Assembly (NCBI GenBank): GCA_036702865.1
Contig: DATNQD010000059.1
Coordinates: forward strand, 186,001 to 250,000
Direction of reading: 5' to 3'
Length of the DNA: 64,000 nucleotides
Origin: Trichocoleus sp.
GTDB taxonomy: Bacteria; Cyanobacteriota; Cyanobacteriia; Elainellales; Elainellaceae
A program made the position numbers and the translations under genes. How positions within the stretch are numbered: the first letter of the stretch is position 1; every line of letters starts with the position of its first letter. The notes beneath the pieces were generated by a model. That model searched no databases and was not told the origin of the DNA. It saw only the letters and a program-made list of their open reading frames with translations. Shown piece by piece: positions 8,025-16,838 of this stretch.

Positions 8025-9557
8025 ATGGGACTACCCTGGTATCGAGTACACACAGTCGTCCTGAATGACCCAGGTCGGCTGATTGCTGTACACCTGATGC
8101 ACACTGCTCTGGTGGCAGGTTGGGCTGGCTCGATGGCACTCTATGAGCTGGCAATCTACGACCCCAGTGATCCAGTACTCAATCCGATGTGGCGTCAAGG
8201 CATGTTCGTCATGCCCTTCATGGCACGATTAGGTGTAACTGGCTCTTGGGGCGGTTGGAGTATCACTGGCGAAACGGGCGTTGATCCTGGTTTCTGGTCG
8301 TTTGAAGGTGTGGCTGCTGCTCACATCATTCTTTCAGGTTTGCTGTTCCTGGCTGCCTGCTGGCACTGGGTTTATTGGGATCTTGAACTTTTCAGAGATC
8401 CTCGTACAGGTGAACCGGCACTCGACTTGCCCAAAATGTTTGGTATTCACCTGTTTCTCTCTGGTTTGCTTTGCTTCGGATTTGGTGCATTCCACTTAAC
8501 AGGTCTATTTGGTCCTGGAATGTGGGTGTCTGATCCTTATGGTTTGACAGGTAGTGTTCAACCCGTTGCACCTGCCTGGGGACCAGAAGGCTTCGATCCG
8601 TTTAATCCTGGCGGTATCGTTGCTCACCATATTGCGGCAGGAGTGGTTGGCATTATCGCTGGTTTGTTCCACTTGACAGTCCGACCGCCGGAGCGCCTCT
8701 ATCGGGCTCTACGGATGGGGAACATTGAAACGGTTCTGTCCAGCAGTATCGCAGCTGTGTTCTTCGCTGCTTTTGTGGTTGCTGGAACGATGTGGTACGG
8801 CAGTGCAGCGACGCCGATCGAATTGTATGGACCAACCCGTTATCAGTGGGATAGCAGCTACTTCCAGCAAGAGATCGATCGCCGCGTTCAGGCAAGTCTT
8901 TCGGAAGGAGCAAGCCCTGCTGAAGCCTGGTCTGATGTTCCTGAGAAACTGGCATTCTACGACTACATCGGTAACAACCCTGCAAAAGGTGGTCTGTTCC
9001 GTACAGGTCCAATGGATAAGGGGGATGGAATTGCGGAAGGTTGGCTGGGTCACGCAGTTTTCACAGACAGCGAAGGCCGTGAGCTAACAGTTCGTCGTAT
9101 GCCTAACTTCTTTGAAACTTTCCCTGTCATTCTGACCGATAAGGATGGCGTCATCCGCGCTGATATTCCTTTCCGTCGGGCTGAATCGAAGTACAGCTTC
9201 GAGCAAGTTGGCGTGAAGGCAAGCTTCTACGGTGGTGAACTGAACGGAGAAGTCTATGACGATCCAGCTCTAGTCAAGCGGTTTGCCCGTAAAGCTCAGC
9301 TTGGAGAACTGTTTAAGTTCGATCGGGAAACGCTCAACTCTGACGGGGTATTCCGCACGAGCCCTCGTGGTTGGTTTACCTACGGACATGCAGTCTTCGC
9401 CCTTCTGTTCTTCTTTGGGCATCTCTGGCACGGCTCTCGTACTCTGTTCCGAGATGTTTTTGCTGGGGTTGATCCTGACCTTGCAGAAGAGCAAGTTGAA
9501 TGGGGCTTCTATCAGAAGGTTGGTGACAAGTCCACCCGTCGAAAGGAAGCTGTCTAA
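8025..9557 (+). CDS. psbB: Photosystem II CP47 chlorophyll apoprotein
   Basis: CP47 is the inner antenna of photosystem II, passing excitation to the D1/D2 reaction centre. The 510-residue length is normal and the N terminus [18 protein letters not shown] is unmistakable. Six membrane helices with paired chlorophyll-binding histidines are visible (for example [13 protein letters not shown] and [17 protein letters not shown]), as is the large lumenal loop E between helices V and VI. A strong Shine-Dalgarno (AGGAGGAG) precedes the ATG. psbT follows 121 bp downstream, the conserved cyanobacterial and plastid order. No anomaly was seen. Confidence 0.99.
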   Translation: MGLPWYRVHTVVLNDPGRLIAVHLMHTALVAGWAGSMALYELAIYDPSDPVLNPMWRQGMFVMPFMARLGVTGSWGGWSITGETGVDPGFWSFEGVAAAHIILSGLLFLAACWHWVYWDLELFRDPRTGEPALDLPKMFGIHLFLSGLLCFGFGAFHLTGLFGPGMWVSDPYGLTGSVQPVAPAWGPEGFDPFNPGGIVAHHIAAGVVGIIAGLFHLTVRPPERLYRALRMGNIETVLSSSIAAVFFAAFVVAGTMWYGSAATPIELYGPTRYQWDSSYFQQEIDRRVQASLSEGASPAEAWSDVPEKLAFYDYIGNNPAKGGLFRTGPMDKGDGIAEGWLGHAVFTDSEGRELTVRRMPNFFETFPVILTDKDGVIRADIPFRRAESKYSFEQVGVKASFYGGELNGEVYDDPALVKRFARKAQLGELFKFDRETLNSDGVFRTSPRGWFTYGHAVFALLFFFGHLWHGSRTLFRDVFAGVDPDLAEEQVEWGFYQKVGDKSTRRKEAV

Positions 9558-9678
9558 AAGCTTCATTGCTGGCTGAGGAATGGCTGATGAGAGATGGCAA
9601 TTGTTTGTCTGATTCTGTTAGGCTATTCCCAGTCTCTTTACTGTCCAAACTGGTTAACCATTCAAGGACATTTGTATT

Positions 9679-9777
9679 ATGGAAAGCGTTGCATATATTC
9701 TCGTTTTGGCATTGGCGATCTTCGTTTTGTTCTTCGCGATCGCCTTCCGCGAACCCCCTCGCATTACTAAAGACTAA
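9679..9777 (+). CDS. psbT: Photosystem II reaction centre protein T
   Basis: A 32-residue frame starting MESVAYILVLALAIFVLFF and ending in the charged tail REPPRITKD encodes a single membrane helix. This is the PsbT pattern, a subunit at the PSII dimer interface that supports recovery of the acceptor side after photodamage. Position 121 bp after psbB is the normal psbB-psbT arrangement, so the two are probably co-transcribed. A HIP1-type GCGATCGC octamer lies inside the coding sequence. Confidence 0.96.
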   Translation: MESVAYILVLALAIFVLFFAIAFREPPRITKD

Positions 9778-9847
9778 TTCGCTTGTACCAGTTTCTGCTT
9801 TTGACTAGCGAAACCTGTTTTATTTCAATTTCGTACATCGTTGAAAT

Positions 9848-9914
9848 AGCCTGAGCAATGCTTCCTAATTTGGTTGATCGTGAGCCGAATTGAGCATTTT
9901 TAGCTCAGGCTTTA
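9848..9914 (+). terminator. Long stem-loop after psbT, with an alternative inner hairpin
   Basis: AGCCTGAGC (9848-9856) is perfectly complementary to GCTCAGGCT (9903-9911), which is followed by TTTAT. The 46-base loop contains TGAGC (9891-9895), which can pair instead with GCTCA (9903-9907) in a tighter hairpin. The element lies between psbT and nrdR and may end the psbBT transcript; the T-tract is weak. Confidence 0.4.
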
Positions 9915-10026
9915 TCGTATGAATAAATGCAGTATGATGAATATCAAGTAGCATCTTTCTTGTCAAATTAGGACGCAGTTTGTCCTGACCATTCTGAACC
10001 TGCCTAGCTTTTCGGAGGCGCTTGCC

Positions 10027-10575
10027 ATGCGATGTCCTTTTTGTCAGTTTCCAGACAATCGAGTTTTGGAATCGCGTTCAGCTGAGTCAGGTCATAGTGT
10101 TCGTCGTCGTCGAGAATGTTTGCAGTGTAGTCGTCGCTTCACGACTTACGAACGTATTGAATTTGTGCCAATTGTTGTAATTAAACGCAACGGTGATCGA
10201 GAGTCATTCGATCGCTCTAAAGTTTTGCGGGGTGTAACCCGTGCCTGTGAAAAGACGGGCACTTCGCCGGCTCAGCTTGATAATTTGGTTGATGAAATTG
10301 AAATGGAGTTGCAGCAGCGATCAGTTCGTGAAGTGAACAGCAGCGAAATTGGTGAGCTGGTTCTAATTCACCTCCGTAACTTGAACGAAGTTGCCTATAT
10401 TCGCTTTGCCTCAGTCTATAAGCAGTTTCAAGGAATTCGAGACTTTGTTGAAACACTCAATCACTTACAAAGTACTTCTCCAATTGACCACTCGCTGCAA
10501 GATTTATCAACAGACCCCATAGAGCCTTTTTTAAGCGATCGAGAGTCCGCTCCGACTTCGCTTCATTCTGTTTAA
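10027..10575 (+). CDS. nrdR: Transcriptional repressor NrdR of ribonucleotide reductase genes
   Basis: NrdR represses ribonucleotide reductase genes by sensing ATP and dATP. The 182-residue protein has the N-terminal zinc ribbon (Cys3, Cys6, Cys31, Cys34 in MRCPFC and RECLQC) followed by an ATP-cone domain from about residue 49 ([19 protein letters not shown]) to about 140. The C-terminal ~30 residues extend beyond the usual ~150-residue bacterial length. The ATG follows GGAGG closely. It is followed by rpsA on the same strand after 267 bp. Confidence 0.95.
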   Translation: MRCPFCQFPDNRVLESRSAESGHSVRRRRECLQCSRRFTTYERIEFVPIVVIKRNGDRESFDRSKVLRGVTRACEKTGTSPAQLDNLVDEIEMELQQRSVREVNSSEIGELVLIHLRNLNEVAYIRFASVYKQFQGIRDFVETLNHLQSTSPIDHSLQDLSTDPIEPFLSDRESAPTSLHSV

Positions 10576-10703
10576 TCTATTCATAATGCTAAGCCTACTC
10601 AATCTTGTTCTTCCCTCTCATCCTTAGACTGAAGCAAACTCTAATTAGAGGGATATAATCCTTACCGAAATGAGCTATGATTGATTCTCTAGGGTCTAGC
10701 ACT

Positions 10704-10770
10704 GGAGATACGATTCTCCCTGGATAAAATTTTTCAAGCGACTGGTCTAAACCAGAACAATGTTCCTGGT
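10704..10770 (+). promoter_or_regulatory. Structured leader of rpsA with competing hairpins
   Basis: Upstream of rpsA there is a hairpin GGAGA/TCTCC (10704-10719). Then ACCAG (10751-10755) can pair either with CTGGT at 10742-10746 (4-base loop) or with CTGGT at 10766-10770 (10-base loop). The two pairings exclude each other, as in a leader that switches conformation. Ribosomal protein S1 controls its own translation in E. coli; a similar role here is only inferred. Confidence 0.3.
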
Positions 10771-10842
10771 GTAGATTTCAGAACGTATGAACTACCCAAA
10801 GACCACTATTATTACGGAGATAAGTACCAGGAAACTCATCGC

Positions 10843-11796
10843 ATGGTCAATCAGGAAGTAACGGATATCGGTTTTACCCACGAGGATTTTGCTGCTCTCC
10901 TCGATCAATACGACTATCATTTCAATCCGGGAGACATTGTCGCCGGAACAGTATTTAGCCTTGAGCCGAGGGGGGCACTGATTGACATTGGTGCTAAAAC
11001 GGCTGCTTACATTCCAATTCAGGAGATGTCGATCAATCGCATCGAAGCTCCTGAAGAGGTGTTGCAATCTAACGAAACCCGCGAGTTCTTCATCCTCACT
11101 GACGAAAATGAAGATGGACAACTGACGCTCTCGATCCGTCGCATTGAATATATGCGTGCCTGGGAACGAGTTCGCCAGCTTCAGGCTGAGGATGCAACGG
11201 TGCGTTCTGCTGTCTTCGCTACAAACCGGGGCGGCGCACTTGTGCGAATTGAAGGACTACGAGGTTTCATTCCTGGTTCTCACATCAGCACTCGTAAGCC
11301 GAAAGAAGAATTGGTGGGCGAAGAATTGCCGCTGAAGTTTCTAGAGGTTGATGAAGACCGTAATCGACTGGTTCTCAGCCATCGTCGTGCTCTTGTTGAG
11401 CGCAAGATGAACCGTCTGGAAGTGGGCGAGGTTGTCATTGGAACAGTCCGCGGCTTGAAGCCCTATGGCGCATTCATTGATATCGGTGGTGTGAGCGGTC
11501 TGCTACACATCTCTGAGATTTCTCATGATCATATTGATACGCCACACAGCGTCTTCAATGTTAATGATGAAGTTAAAGTCATGATCATTGATCTGGATGC
11601 AGAGCGAGGACGCATTTCTCTGTCTACAAAACAGCTGGAGCCTGAACCAGGTGATATGGTGAAGAATCCCCAGCTTGTTTATGACAAAGCGGAAGAAATG
11701 GCAGCAAAATATCGAGAGAAAATGATGCAGCAAGCTCAACCTGCTGCCGCAGTGGAAGAGATCATTGAAGATTTACCCCCTGCGATCGAAGAATAG
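10843..11796 (+). CDS. rpsA: 30S ribosomal protein S1 (three S1 repeats)
   Basis: S1 binds mRNA on the 30S subunit. The 317-residue cyanobacterial form has three S1/OB domains, against six in E. coli: residues ~30-95 (GDIVAGTVFSLEPRGALIDIG), ~115-180 (divergent, ATNRGGALVRIEGLRGFIPGSHIS) and ~195-265 (GEVVIGTVRGLKPYGAFIDIGG, the best match). An acidic Ala/Glu/Pro-rich tail follows. The nrdR neighbour, the repeat number and the length all fit Rps1A-type S1. The ATG is the first in frame. A stable hairpin just after the gene probably ends the transcript. Confidence 0.95.
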   Translation: MVNQEVTDIGFTHEDFAALLDQYDYHFNPGDIVAGTVFSLEPRGALIDIGAKTAAYIPIQEMSINRIEAPEEVLQSNETREFFILTDENEDGQLTLSIRRIEYMRAWERVRQLQAEDATVRSAVFATNRGGALVRIEGLRGFIPGSHISTRKPKEELVGEELPLKFLEVDEDRNRLVLSHRRALVERKMNRLEVGEVVIGTVRGLKPYGAFIDIGGVSGLLHISEISHDHIDTPHSVFNVNDEVKVMIIDLDAERGRISLSTKQLEPEPGDMVKNPQLVYDKAEEMAAKYREKMMQQAQPAAAVEEIIEDLPPAIEE

Positions 11797-11846
11797 TTTC
11801 ATTCGCTAGTTTTAGGTAGAAGTATCTGTCTAAGCTGATAGTTGTT

Positions 11847-11873
11847 GGGGAGGGATAGCCCTCCCTAATTTAT
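11847..11873 (+). terminator. Probable rpsA terminator
   Basis: GGGAGGG (11848-11854) and CCCTCCC (11859-11865) form a perfect 7-bp GC-rich stem with a 4-base ATAG loop, 50 bp after the rpsA stop. The following AATTTATT is only moderately T-rich, so it may be a pause or an mRNA 3'-end stabiliser as well. Confidence 0.55.
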
Positions 11874-11939
11874 TGAAATGAAACTATTGATTGAGACGAA
11901 ACTAGAGAGCGGTTGAACTTTAGCGTGAGGAGCAGAGAA

Positions 11940-12677
11940 GTGGCAACGCTTCAATGTAGGGGAACTCAATTTGCAGAGGTTCAGGCAGTTATTTTTGATA
12001 AAGATGGAACTCTGGCAAATGTGGAATCATTTCTGAGAAGCTTGGCGCAGCGTCGAGCTCGATTGATTGATGCTCAAGTTCCTGGCGTTCAAGAGCCACT
12101 GCTCATGGCATTTGGCATTGATAGCGATCAAATCAACCCTGCTGGATTAATGGCAGTGGGTTCACGTCAGGAAAATGAAATTGCAGCAGCGGCTTACGTG
12201 GCGGAGACGGGTCAAGATTGGGTAAAAGCACTGAACATTGTTCATAAAGCGTTTGTTGAAGCAGACAAGGGGACGCAGCGCAAGGCAGACGATACTCCTC
12301 TAGTGAATGGAGCATTCCCTTTGCTCCAGCGCTTGACTGATGCAGGTTTAACTTTAGCGCTATTGTCTTCAGATAGCGATCGCAATGTTCAAGACTTTGT
12401 TGCGAAGTATCAGCTAGAAAATTTTTTTTCAGTTCAAGTTGGCGTTGATGGTTTTTTGTCCAAAGCTGAACCGCAGTTGCTAGAGAAGGTTATGGCTCAG
12501 CTGGGTACGGTTTCTGAACGAACAGTCGTAGTTGGTGATTCAGACCTTGATCTACAGATTGCTCGTAGTTTAGGAGCTAGAGGCTATATCGGGGTTACGG
12601 GAGGTTGGTCAAAATGCCCTCACATTCATGCGGATGTTTTAGTTGAACATCTAAGTGAAATTGAGGTTGTAACATGA
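11940..12677 (+). CDS. HAD-superfamily hydrolase (phosphoglycolate phosphatase-like)
   Basis: A 245-residue haloacid dehalogenase-type phosphatase. Motif I is FDKDGT with nucleophile Asp20 and acid/base Asp22, motif II is LLSSDS, motif III uses the lysine in SKAEPQL, and motif IV is VVVGDSDLDLQIA. A helical cap lies between motifs I and II. Such enzymes dephosphorylate small metabolites and the substrate cannot be read from the sequence. A GTG start at 11940 was chosen because AGGAG lies 8 bp upstream; the frame is also open from a TTG at 11913. It is upstream of metK on the same strand, separated by a small hairpin (12710-12725). Confidence 0.8.
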   Translation: MATLQCRGTQFAEVQAVIFDKDGTLANVESFLRSLAQRRARLIDAQVPGVQEPLLMAFGIDSDQINPAGLMAVGSRQENEIAAAAYVAETGQDWVKALNIVHKAFVEADKGTQRKADDTPLVNGAFPLLQRLTDAGLTLALLSSDSDRNVQDFVAKYQLENFFSVQVGVDGFLSKAEPQLLEKVMAQLGTVSERTVVVGDSDLDLQIARSLGARGYIGVTGGWSKCPHIHADVLVEHLSEIEVVT

Positions 12678-12834
12678 ACAAGGTTCTGTAAATTTATCCG
12701 GAGTCCTTGCTTTCTTTTTAGAAAGTTCAAAGTAACGTGATTTAATTTAACTTAACCAACAATGTGACAAACTCCACTGCCAACTTGTAGTATTTTTTTG
12801 TCTTGTCCGCTTAGTACAAGGAGAGGTTGCTGCT

Positions 12835-14097
12835 TTGACTCGTCGTTACCTGTTCACATCGGAATCAGTTACGGAAGGTCACCCAGACAAAATCTGCGAC
12901 CAAATCTCGGATACAATCATTGACGCGATTCTTGCTCAAGACCCTCACAGCCGTGTTGCTGCGGAAGTTGTGGTAAACACGGGTCTTGTTCTGATTACTG
13001 GAGAAATTTCTTCTAAAGCTCAAGTAAACTTTGTTGATCTCACTCGCAAGAAAATTGCAGAGATTGGATACGTCGATGCTGACAATGGCTTTTCGGCAAA
13101 TAGCTGTGCCGTTTTAGTTGCTTTGGATGAGCAGTCTCCTGATATTGCTCAGGGCGTGGATCAAGCTCAGGAAACTCGTACCCATGCAAGCGATGAAGAA
13201 CTAGATGCGATCGGTGCAGGGGATCAGGGCTTGATGTTTGGCTTTGCCTGCAACGAAACACCTGAACTCATGCCTTTGCCAATTTGCTTGGCCCATCGGA
13301 TTTCCCGTAAGCTAGCTGCCGTTCGCAAGACAGGACAACTTCCTTACCTGCGTCCAGATGGCAAAACTCAGGTTACTGTAGCTTACGAAAATGGTAAACC
13401 CGTTGGTATTGACACCATTCTGGTTTCTACTCAGCATACAGCAACGATCGGCGAGATCACTGACCAAGCAGCAGTACAGGCGAAGATCCGTGAGGATCTC
13501 TGGTCACTGGTGGTTGTGCCTTGCTTTGATGATCTGGAACTGAAGCCAGACGACAGCACACGATATCTGGTGAACCCCACCGGGAAATTTGTGATTGGTG
13601 GTCCTCAAGGCGATGCCGGACTGACTGGACGCAAGATTATCGTGGATACCTACGGTGGCTATTCACGTCATGGCGGTGGTGCTTTCTCTGGTAAAGATCC
13701 GACAAAGGTCGATCGAAGTGCTGCTTATGTTTGCCGCTATGTAGCGAAAAATATTGTGGCAGCAGGTCTAGCTGAAAAGTGCGAAGTGCAACTTAGCTAC
13801 GCGATCGGTGTGGCTCGTCCTGTCAGTATCCTGGTTGAAACCTTCGGTACAGGCAAAATTGACGACGATCGCCTGTTGGATCTCGTAAAGCAGCATTTTG
13901 AGATGCGTCCGGCTGGTATTATCCAGTCTTTCAATTTGCAGGGCATTGTGGCAGAGCGAAGCGGACGGTTCTATCAAGACGTTGCCGCGTATGGTCACTT
14001 TGGGCGGAATGATCTAGATCTCCCCTGGGAGCAAACTGATAAAGCTGCAATATTGCGAGAAGCTGCAGACCGGATGCTTTCAGGTGCAGCAGTTTAA
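12835..14097 (+). CDS. metK: S-adenosylmethionine synthetase
   Basis: MetK makes S-adenosylmethionine from methionine and ATP. The 420-residue protein contains the family motifs [12 protein letters not shown] near the N terminus, the hexapeptide GAGDQG (residues ~127-132), and [19 protein letters not shown], the glycine-rich phosphate loop. It starts at TTG, supported by an excellent Shine-Dalgarno (AAGGAGAGG) about 9 bases upstream and by no in-frame ATG nearby. A strong Rho-independent terminator follows at 14129. No SAM riboswitch was recognised in the 157-bp leader region. Confidence 0.97.
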   Translation: MTRRYLFTSESVTEGHPDKICDQISDTIIDAILAQDPHSRVAAEVVVNTGLVLITGEISSKAQVNFVDLTRKKIAEIGYVDADNGFSANSCAVLVALDEQSPDIAQGVDQAQETRTHASDEELDAIGAGDQGLMFGFACNETPELMPLPICLAHRISRKLAAVRKTGQLPYLRPDGKTQVTVAYENGKPVGIDTILVSTQHTATIGEITDQAAVQAKIREDLWSLVVVPCFDDLELKPDDSTRYLVNPTGKFVIGGPQGDAGLTGRKIIVDTYGGYSRHGGGAFSGKDPTKVDRSAAYVCRYVAKNIVAAGLAEKCEVQLSYAIGVARPVSILVETFGTGKIDDDRLLDLVKQHFEMRPAGIIQSFNLQGIVAERSGRFYQDVAAYGHFGRNDLDLPWEQTDKAAILREAADRMLSGAAV

Positions 14098-14128
14098 CTG
14101 CATTCGCTAGGTGATCTTCTGTAGTGTG

Positions 14129-14157
14129 AAAGGATGTGCTGCGGTACATCCTTTTTT
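14129..14157 (+). terminator. Rho-independent terminator of metK
   Basis: AAAGGATGT (14129-14137) pairs with ACATCCTTT (14146-14154) over nine bases with an 8-base loop, and the stem runs into six consecutive Ts. Because the stem starts with As, it can also terminate the convergent kinase transcript. Confidence 0.85.
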
Positions 14158-14194
14158 AGCAGCATTTTTTGATGAATAAGCCTGTCAATCAGCT

Positions 14195-16600
14195 TTAATA
14201 AGCACTCATTTGAAACGGGACGTGAAATGTTCGGTTGCCGTTAACCCCTTCCTGGATGACGAGGCTGGCTTCGGGCAAAAGGCTATCTCCACTCCGATCA
14301 AGCAAAGAGACTTGCCCTGAGAGCGTTTCACCAGGTTGGAGGCGCAATCCGACTGAACTCGTAAACAAGATTCGAGATCGCTGTAGCTGCCCGGATGCAG
14401 TCACAACCTCAGCGTAAAGCGGATTAAAGCTAAACGATCGATCGCTATAGTTGGCAATCATCAAATTAGCGACAGGAATTCCCTCTTGGTTTAGCCAGAC
14501 CCGATCGACCCACATAAACACTTCATTGGCTCGCTGGGCAGACATCGAAATCGGACTACCGGACGAGCGACGAGATACAAGAGTGGGTTGAGCAGGTTTG
14601 GGGCGCTTTGCTTCAGAGCCAGATACCCTTGGGCGCGATACGCGAGAGCTGGCTGGAGATGGTGGCTGAGGCGTTGCAGCACTTGCAGCCTGAACAGATG
14701 GCTCATTCTGATCAGCAACTGGGACGACCGGAGAATGATTTGGTTGTAGGGAGTTGGGAAAAGATAACTTCTTCGGCAAAGCAGAAACTGAAATCGGCTG
14801 AATGACAGGCTGAAGCCATTCATCAGGCATTTGTTTCGGCTGCAGAGTCGCAATTTCCACCGCAACGGAATCTAGACGCGCATTGTATTCCTGCGATCGT
14901 GCCTTTGCCTGCTTGATCACAAAAGTCTGAGCAGGAATTGCTTGAAGCGTTGAAAGGGCTTTGCTCCACTTCTGTTTAGCAATTTCAAAGTCTTTAGCTG
15001 TTTTAGCAGTCTGAGTTTGCTTTGTTGCCTGCTGTGCTTCTCGCTCTGCCCGTTGTAAAAGTTGTGCGGCTCTTGTTTCTTGCTCTAGATGACTTGTTAC
15101 TCCCTGTAAAACAGATTGATATTCATGGAGGCTCTGCTGCGCCTGGTGATAAACCTGCGGATTAGTCGTGAAAGCATGGAGTTGTAACAGGGACGCCGAA
15201 AGTCGATCGTGGGCTTTTTGCAGATCAGGCAAGTTCTGGGCTTGTTCAAACAGGGTTTTGGCAGAAACGGCTTGCTCTAGCACTTGCAAATACCGCTCCT
15301 CAGACTGGGTGCCCACGCAGTTATTGAAGGACTGGCACAATGAAGCAATGTGCGGTGATTGAACGCCAACCAATGCTCCAATGATAGGCAGAATGAGCAA
15401 AAAGACCCACATTAACAGACGGTTCACTGGCTTCTCAAAAAACTGAGGCAACTTGCGTGCTGGAACCGGAGCATTGCTAACAGTCACTTTGACGACCAAT
15501 CCGGTTGTTCCTGGTTGGTTGTCGTAGTACTTTGACAGACTAGAGCTTGTGATCGGGAATGCGTCAGACGGAAAAAGTTTGGACGTGGTTGTTCGCTGGT
15601 GTTGCGTGGAAAAGCCTGTAAGTTCAGCCTCAGTTTGTGGATCAGCGAGCGCAGTTGATGAACCAGTCGGCTGAAGCTGGGTAAATCGGACAGGTGAACT
15701 GAGTGGAGAAGTACTGATTAAGGGCAGGCGCTCCCCAATTGCAGCCTTGAGCGGATACAGGTCTTGTAGAACTGCTCTGGCAGAGGGATAACGATCTTTT
15801 GGACGTTCTGCCGTCATTTTGTTCAAGAGAGTGACAAAGCGCCGATCGAGATTTACATCCTTTTGCCACTTCCATTCCAGTGTTCTAGGGTCCATGAGCA
15901 AATTCGGCGTTTGCCCAGTTAGCAAGACGATCGCCGTGACGCCCAAAGCATAGATATCGCTGCGAGGCGAACATTGCCCCATACGAATCTGCTCGAAAGG
16001 CGCATACCCAAACTTACCAACTGCCACAGATGCCTGGATCAGCCCATTTGAGTGCGGCGAGTTTAATACCTGGGTTGCCTGCTTGACGACGCCAAAATCA
16101 ATGAGGATAGGCAGGTTTCGCTTCTGGGAAATCATCACATTGTCAGGTGAGATGTCCCGATGAACAATTTTTTGAGCGTGCAGATAGTCCAACACATGCA
16201 GTAGATCCCAGAGCCACTGAATGATCTCTGCTTCTGTAAAAGTGCTGCCCTGCTGTCGGCGTTCTTGCAAAAGTCGCCAACAGGTTTTGCCATCAATGAA
16301 CTCCTGCACAATGAACAGGCGATCGTTCAGTTCAAACCCGGCATAAAACTTAGGGATCTGCGGATGATTTAGCTTGTGTAGAATGCTGGCTTCTCGACGA
16401 AAGAGTTCTCGCAGCTTTTGGGCAACGATCGCATCTCCCTGACTAGTCGGCACAAACTCTTTAAGGACGCATAGTTCGCCAAATCGACATTCGTCTGCTG
16501 CCAGGTAGGTTTTGCCGCAACCTCCTCGCCCCAAAACTCGCCGCACCCGGTAGCGATGGTTAATTAGTGTGTCAGGAATTAACTCTACGCCTGCCGTCAC
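14195..16600 (-). CDS. Membrane-anchored Ser/Thr protein kinase with coiled-coil and C-terminal beta domain
   Basis: An ~801-residue Hanks-type kinase. The kinase domain covers about residues 15-275: glycine loop LGRGGCGKTYLA, the ATP-binding Lys in VLKEF, catalytic loop HRDISPDN (Ile-Ser where HRDLKPxN is usual), and LIDFGVVKQ. After a linker, one membrane span (LLMWVFLLILPIIGALVGV) leads to an Ala/Gln-rich coiled-coil region, a Pro/Ser-rich linker and a C-terminal ~100-residue domain that is probably outside the cytoplasm. The frame is open from a TTG at 16654, but the GTG at 16600 has AAGGAG seven bases upstream and was chosen. It lies 238 bp downstream of hetZ on the same strand. Substrate unknown. 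Confidence 0.85.
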   Translation of the reverse strand: MTAGVELIPDTLINHRYRVRRVLGRGGCGKTYLAADECRFGELCVLKEFVPTSQGDAIVAQKLRELFRREASILHKLNHPQIPKFYAGFELNDRLFIVQEFIDGKTCWRLLQERRQQGSTFTEAEIIQWLWDLLHVLDYLHAQKIVHRDISPDNVMISQKRNLPILIDFGVVKQATQVLNSPHSNGLIQASVAVGKFGYAPFEQIRMGQCSPRSDIYALGVTAIVLLTGQTPNLLMDPRTLEWKWQKDVNLDRRFVTLLNKMTAERPKDRYPSARAVLQDLYPLKAAIGERLPLISTSPLSSPVRFTQLQPTGSSTALADPQTEAELTGFSTQHQRTTTSKLFPSDAFPITSSSLSKYYDNQPGTTGLVVKVTVSNAPVPARKLPQFFEKPVNRLLMWVFLLILPIIGALVGVQSPHIASLCQSFNNCVGTQSEERYLQVLEQAVSAKTLFEQAQNLPDLQKAHDRLSASLLQLHAFTTNPQVYHQAQQSLHEYQSVLQGVTSHLEQETRAAQLLQRAEREAQQATKQTQTAKTAKDFEIAKQKWSKALSTLQAIPAQTFVIKQAKARSQEYNARLDSVAVEIATLQPKQMPDEWLQPVIQPISVSALPKKLSFPNSLQPNHSPVVPVADQNEPSVQAASAATPQPPSPASSRVSRPRVSGSEAKRPKPAQPTLVSRRSSGSPISMSAQRANEVFMWVDRVWLNQEGIPVANLMIANYSDRSFSFNPLYAEVVTASGQLQRSRILFTSSVGLRLQPGETLSGQVSLLDRSGDSLLPEASLVIQEGVNGNRTFHVPFQMSAY

Positions 16601-16838
16601 CCTTTCGCTCCTTCTTGCTAAACGCCTGCACGAGAGTCTGGATAGATTTATCAAACTCTGATTGGGATCGCAAGGGGAGCACCCCCCCTACTCATGCACA
16701 ATCGAATTATTCGATTGGGCGATTGATCCGCTCTAGCAATAGCAAATAGATTAGCAGAATGTGAAGGATCTGCCAGGTAAACTATAGTGCATTCAGAGAG
16801 ATTTAGCGGCTTTGTTTCAGTGATCAAGCCGATCGCCA

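Noticed and set aside
12678-12834. Possible SAM riboswitch in front of metK
   Set aside because: Only a small CTTTCT/AGAAAG hairpin is visible; none of the conserved SAM-riboswitch helices was recognised.
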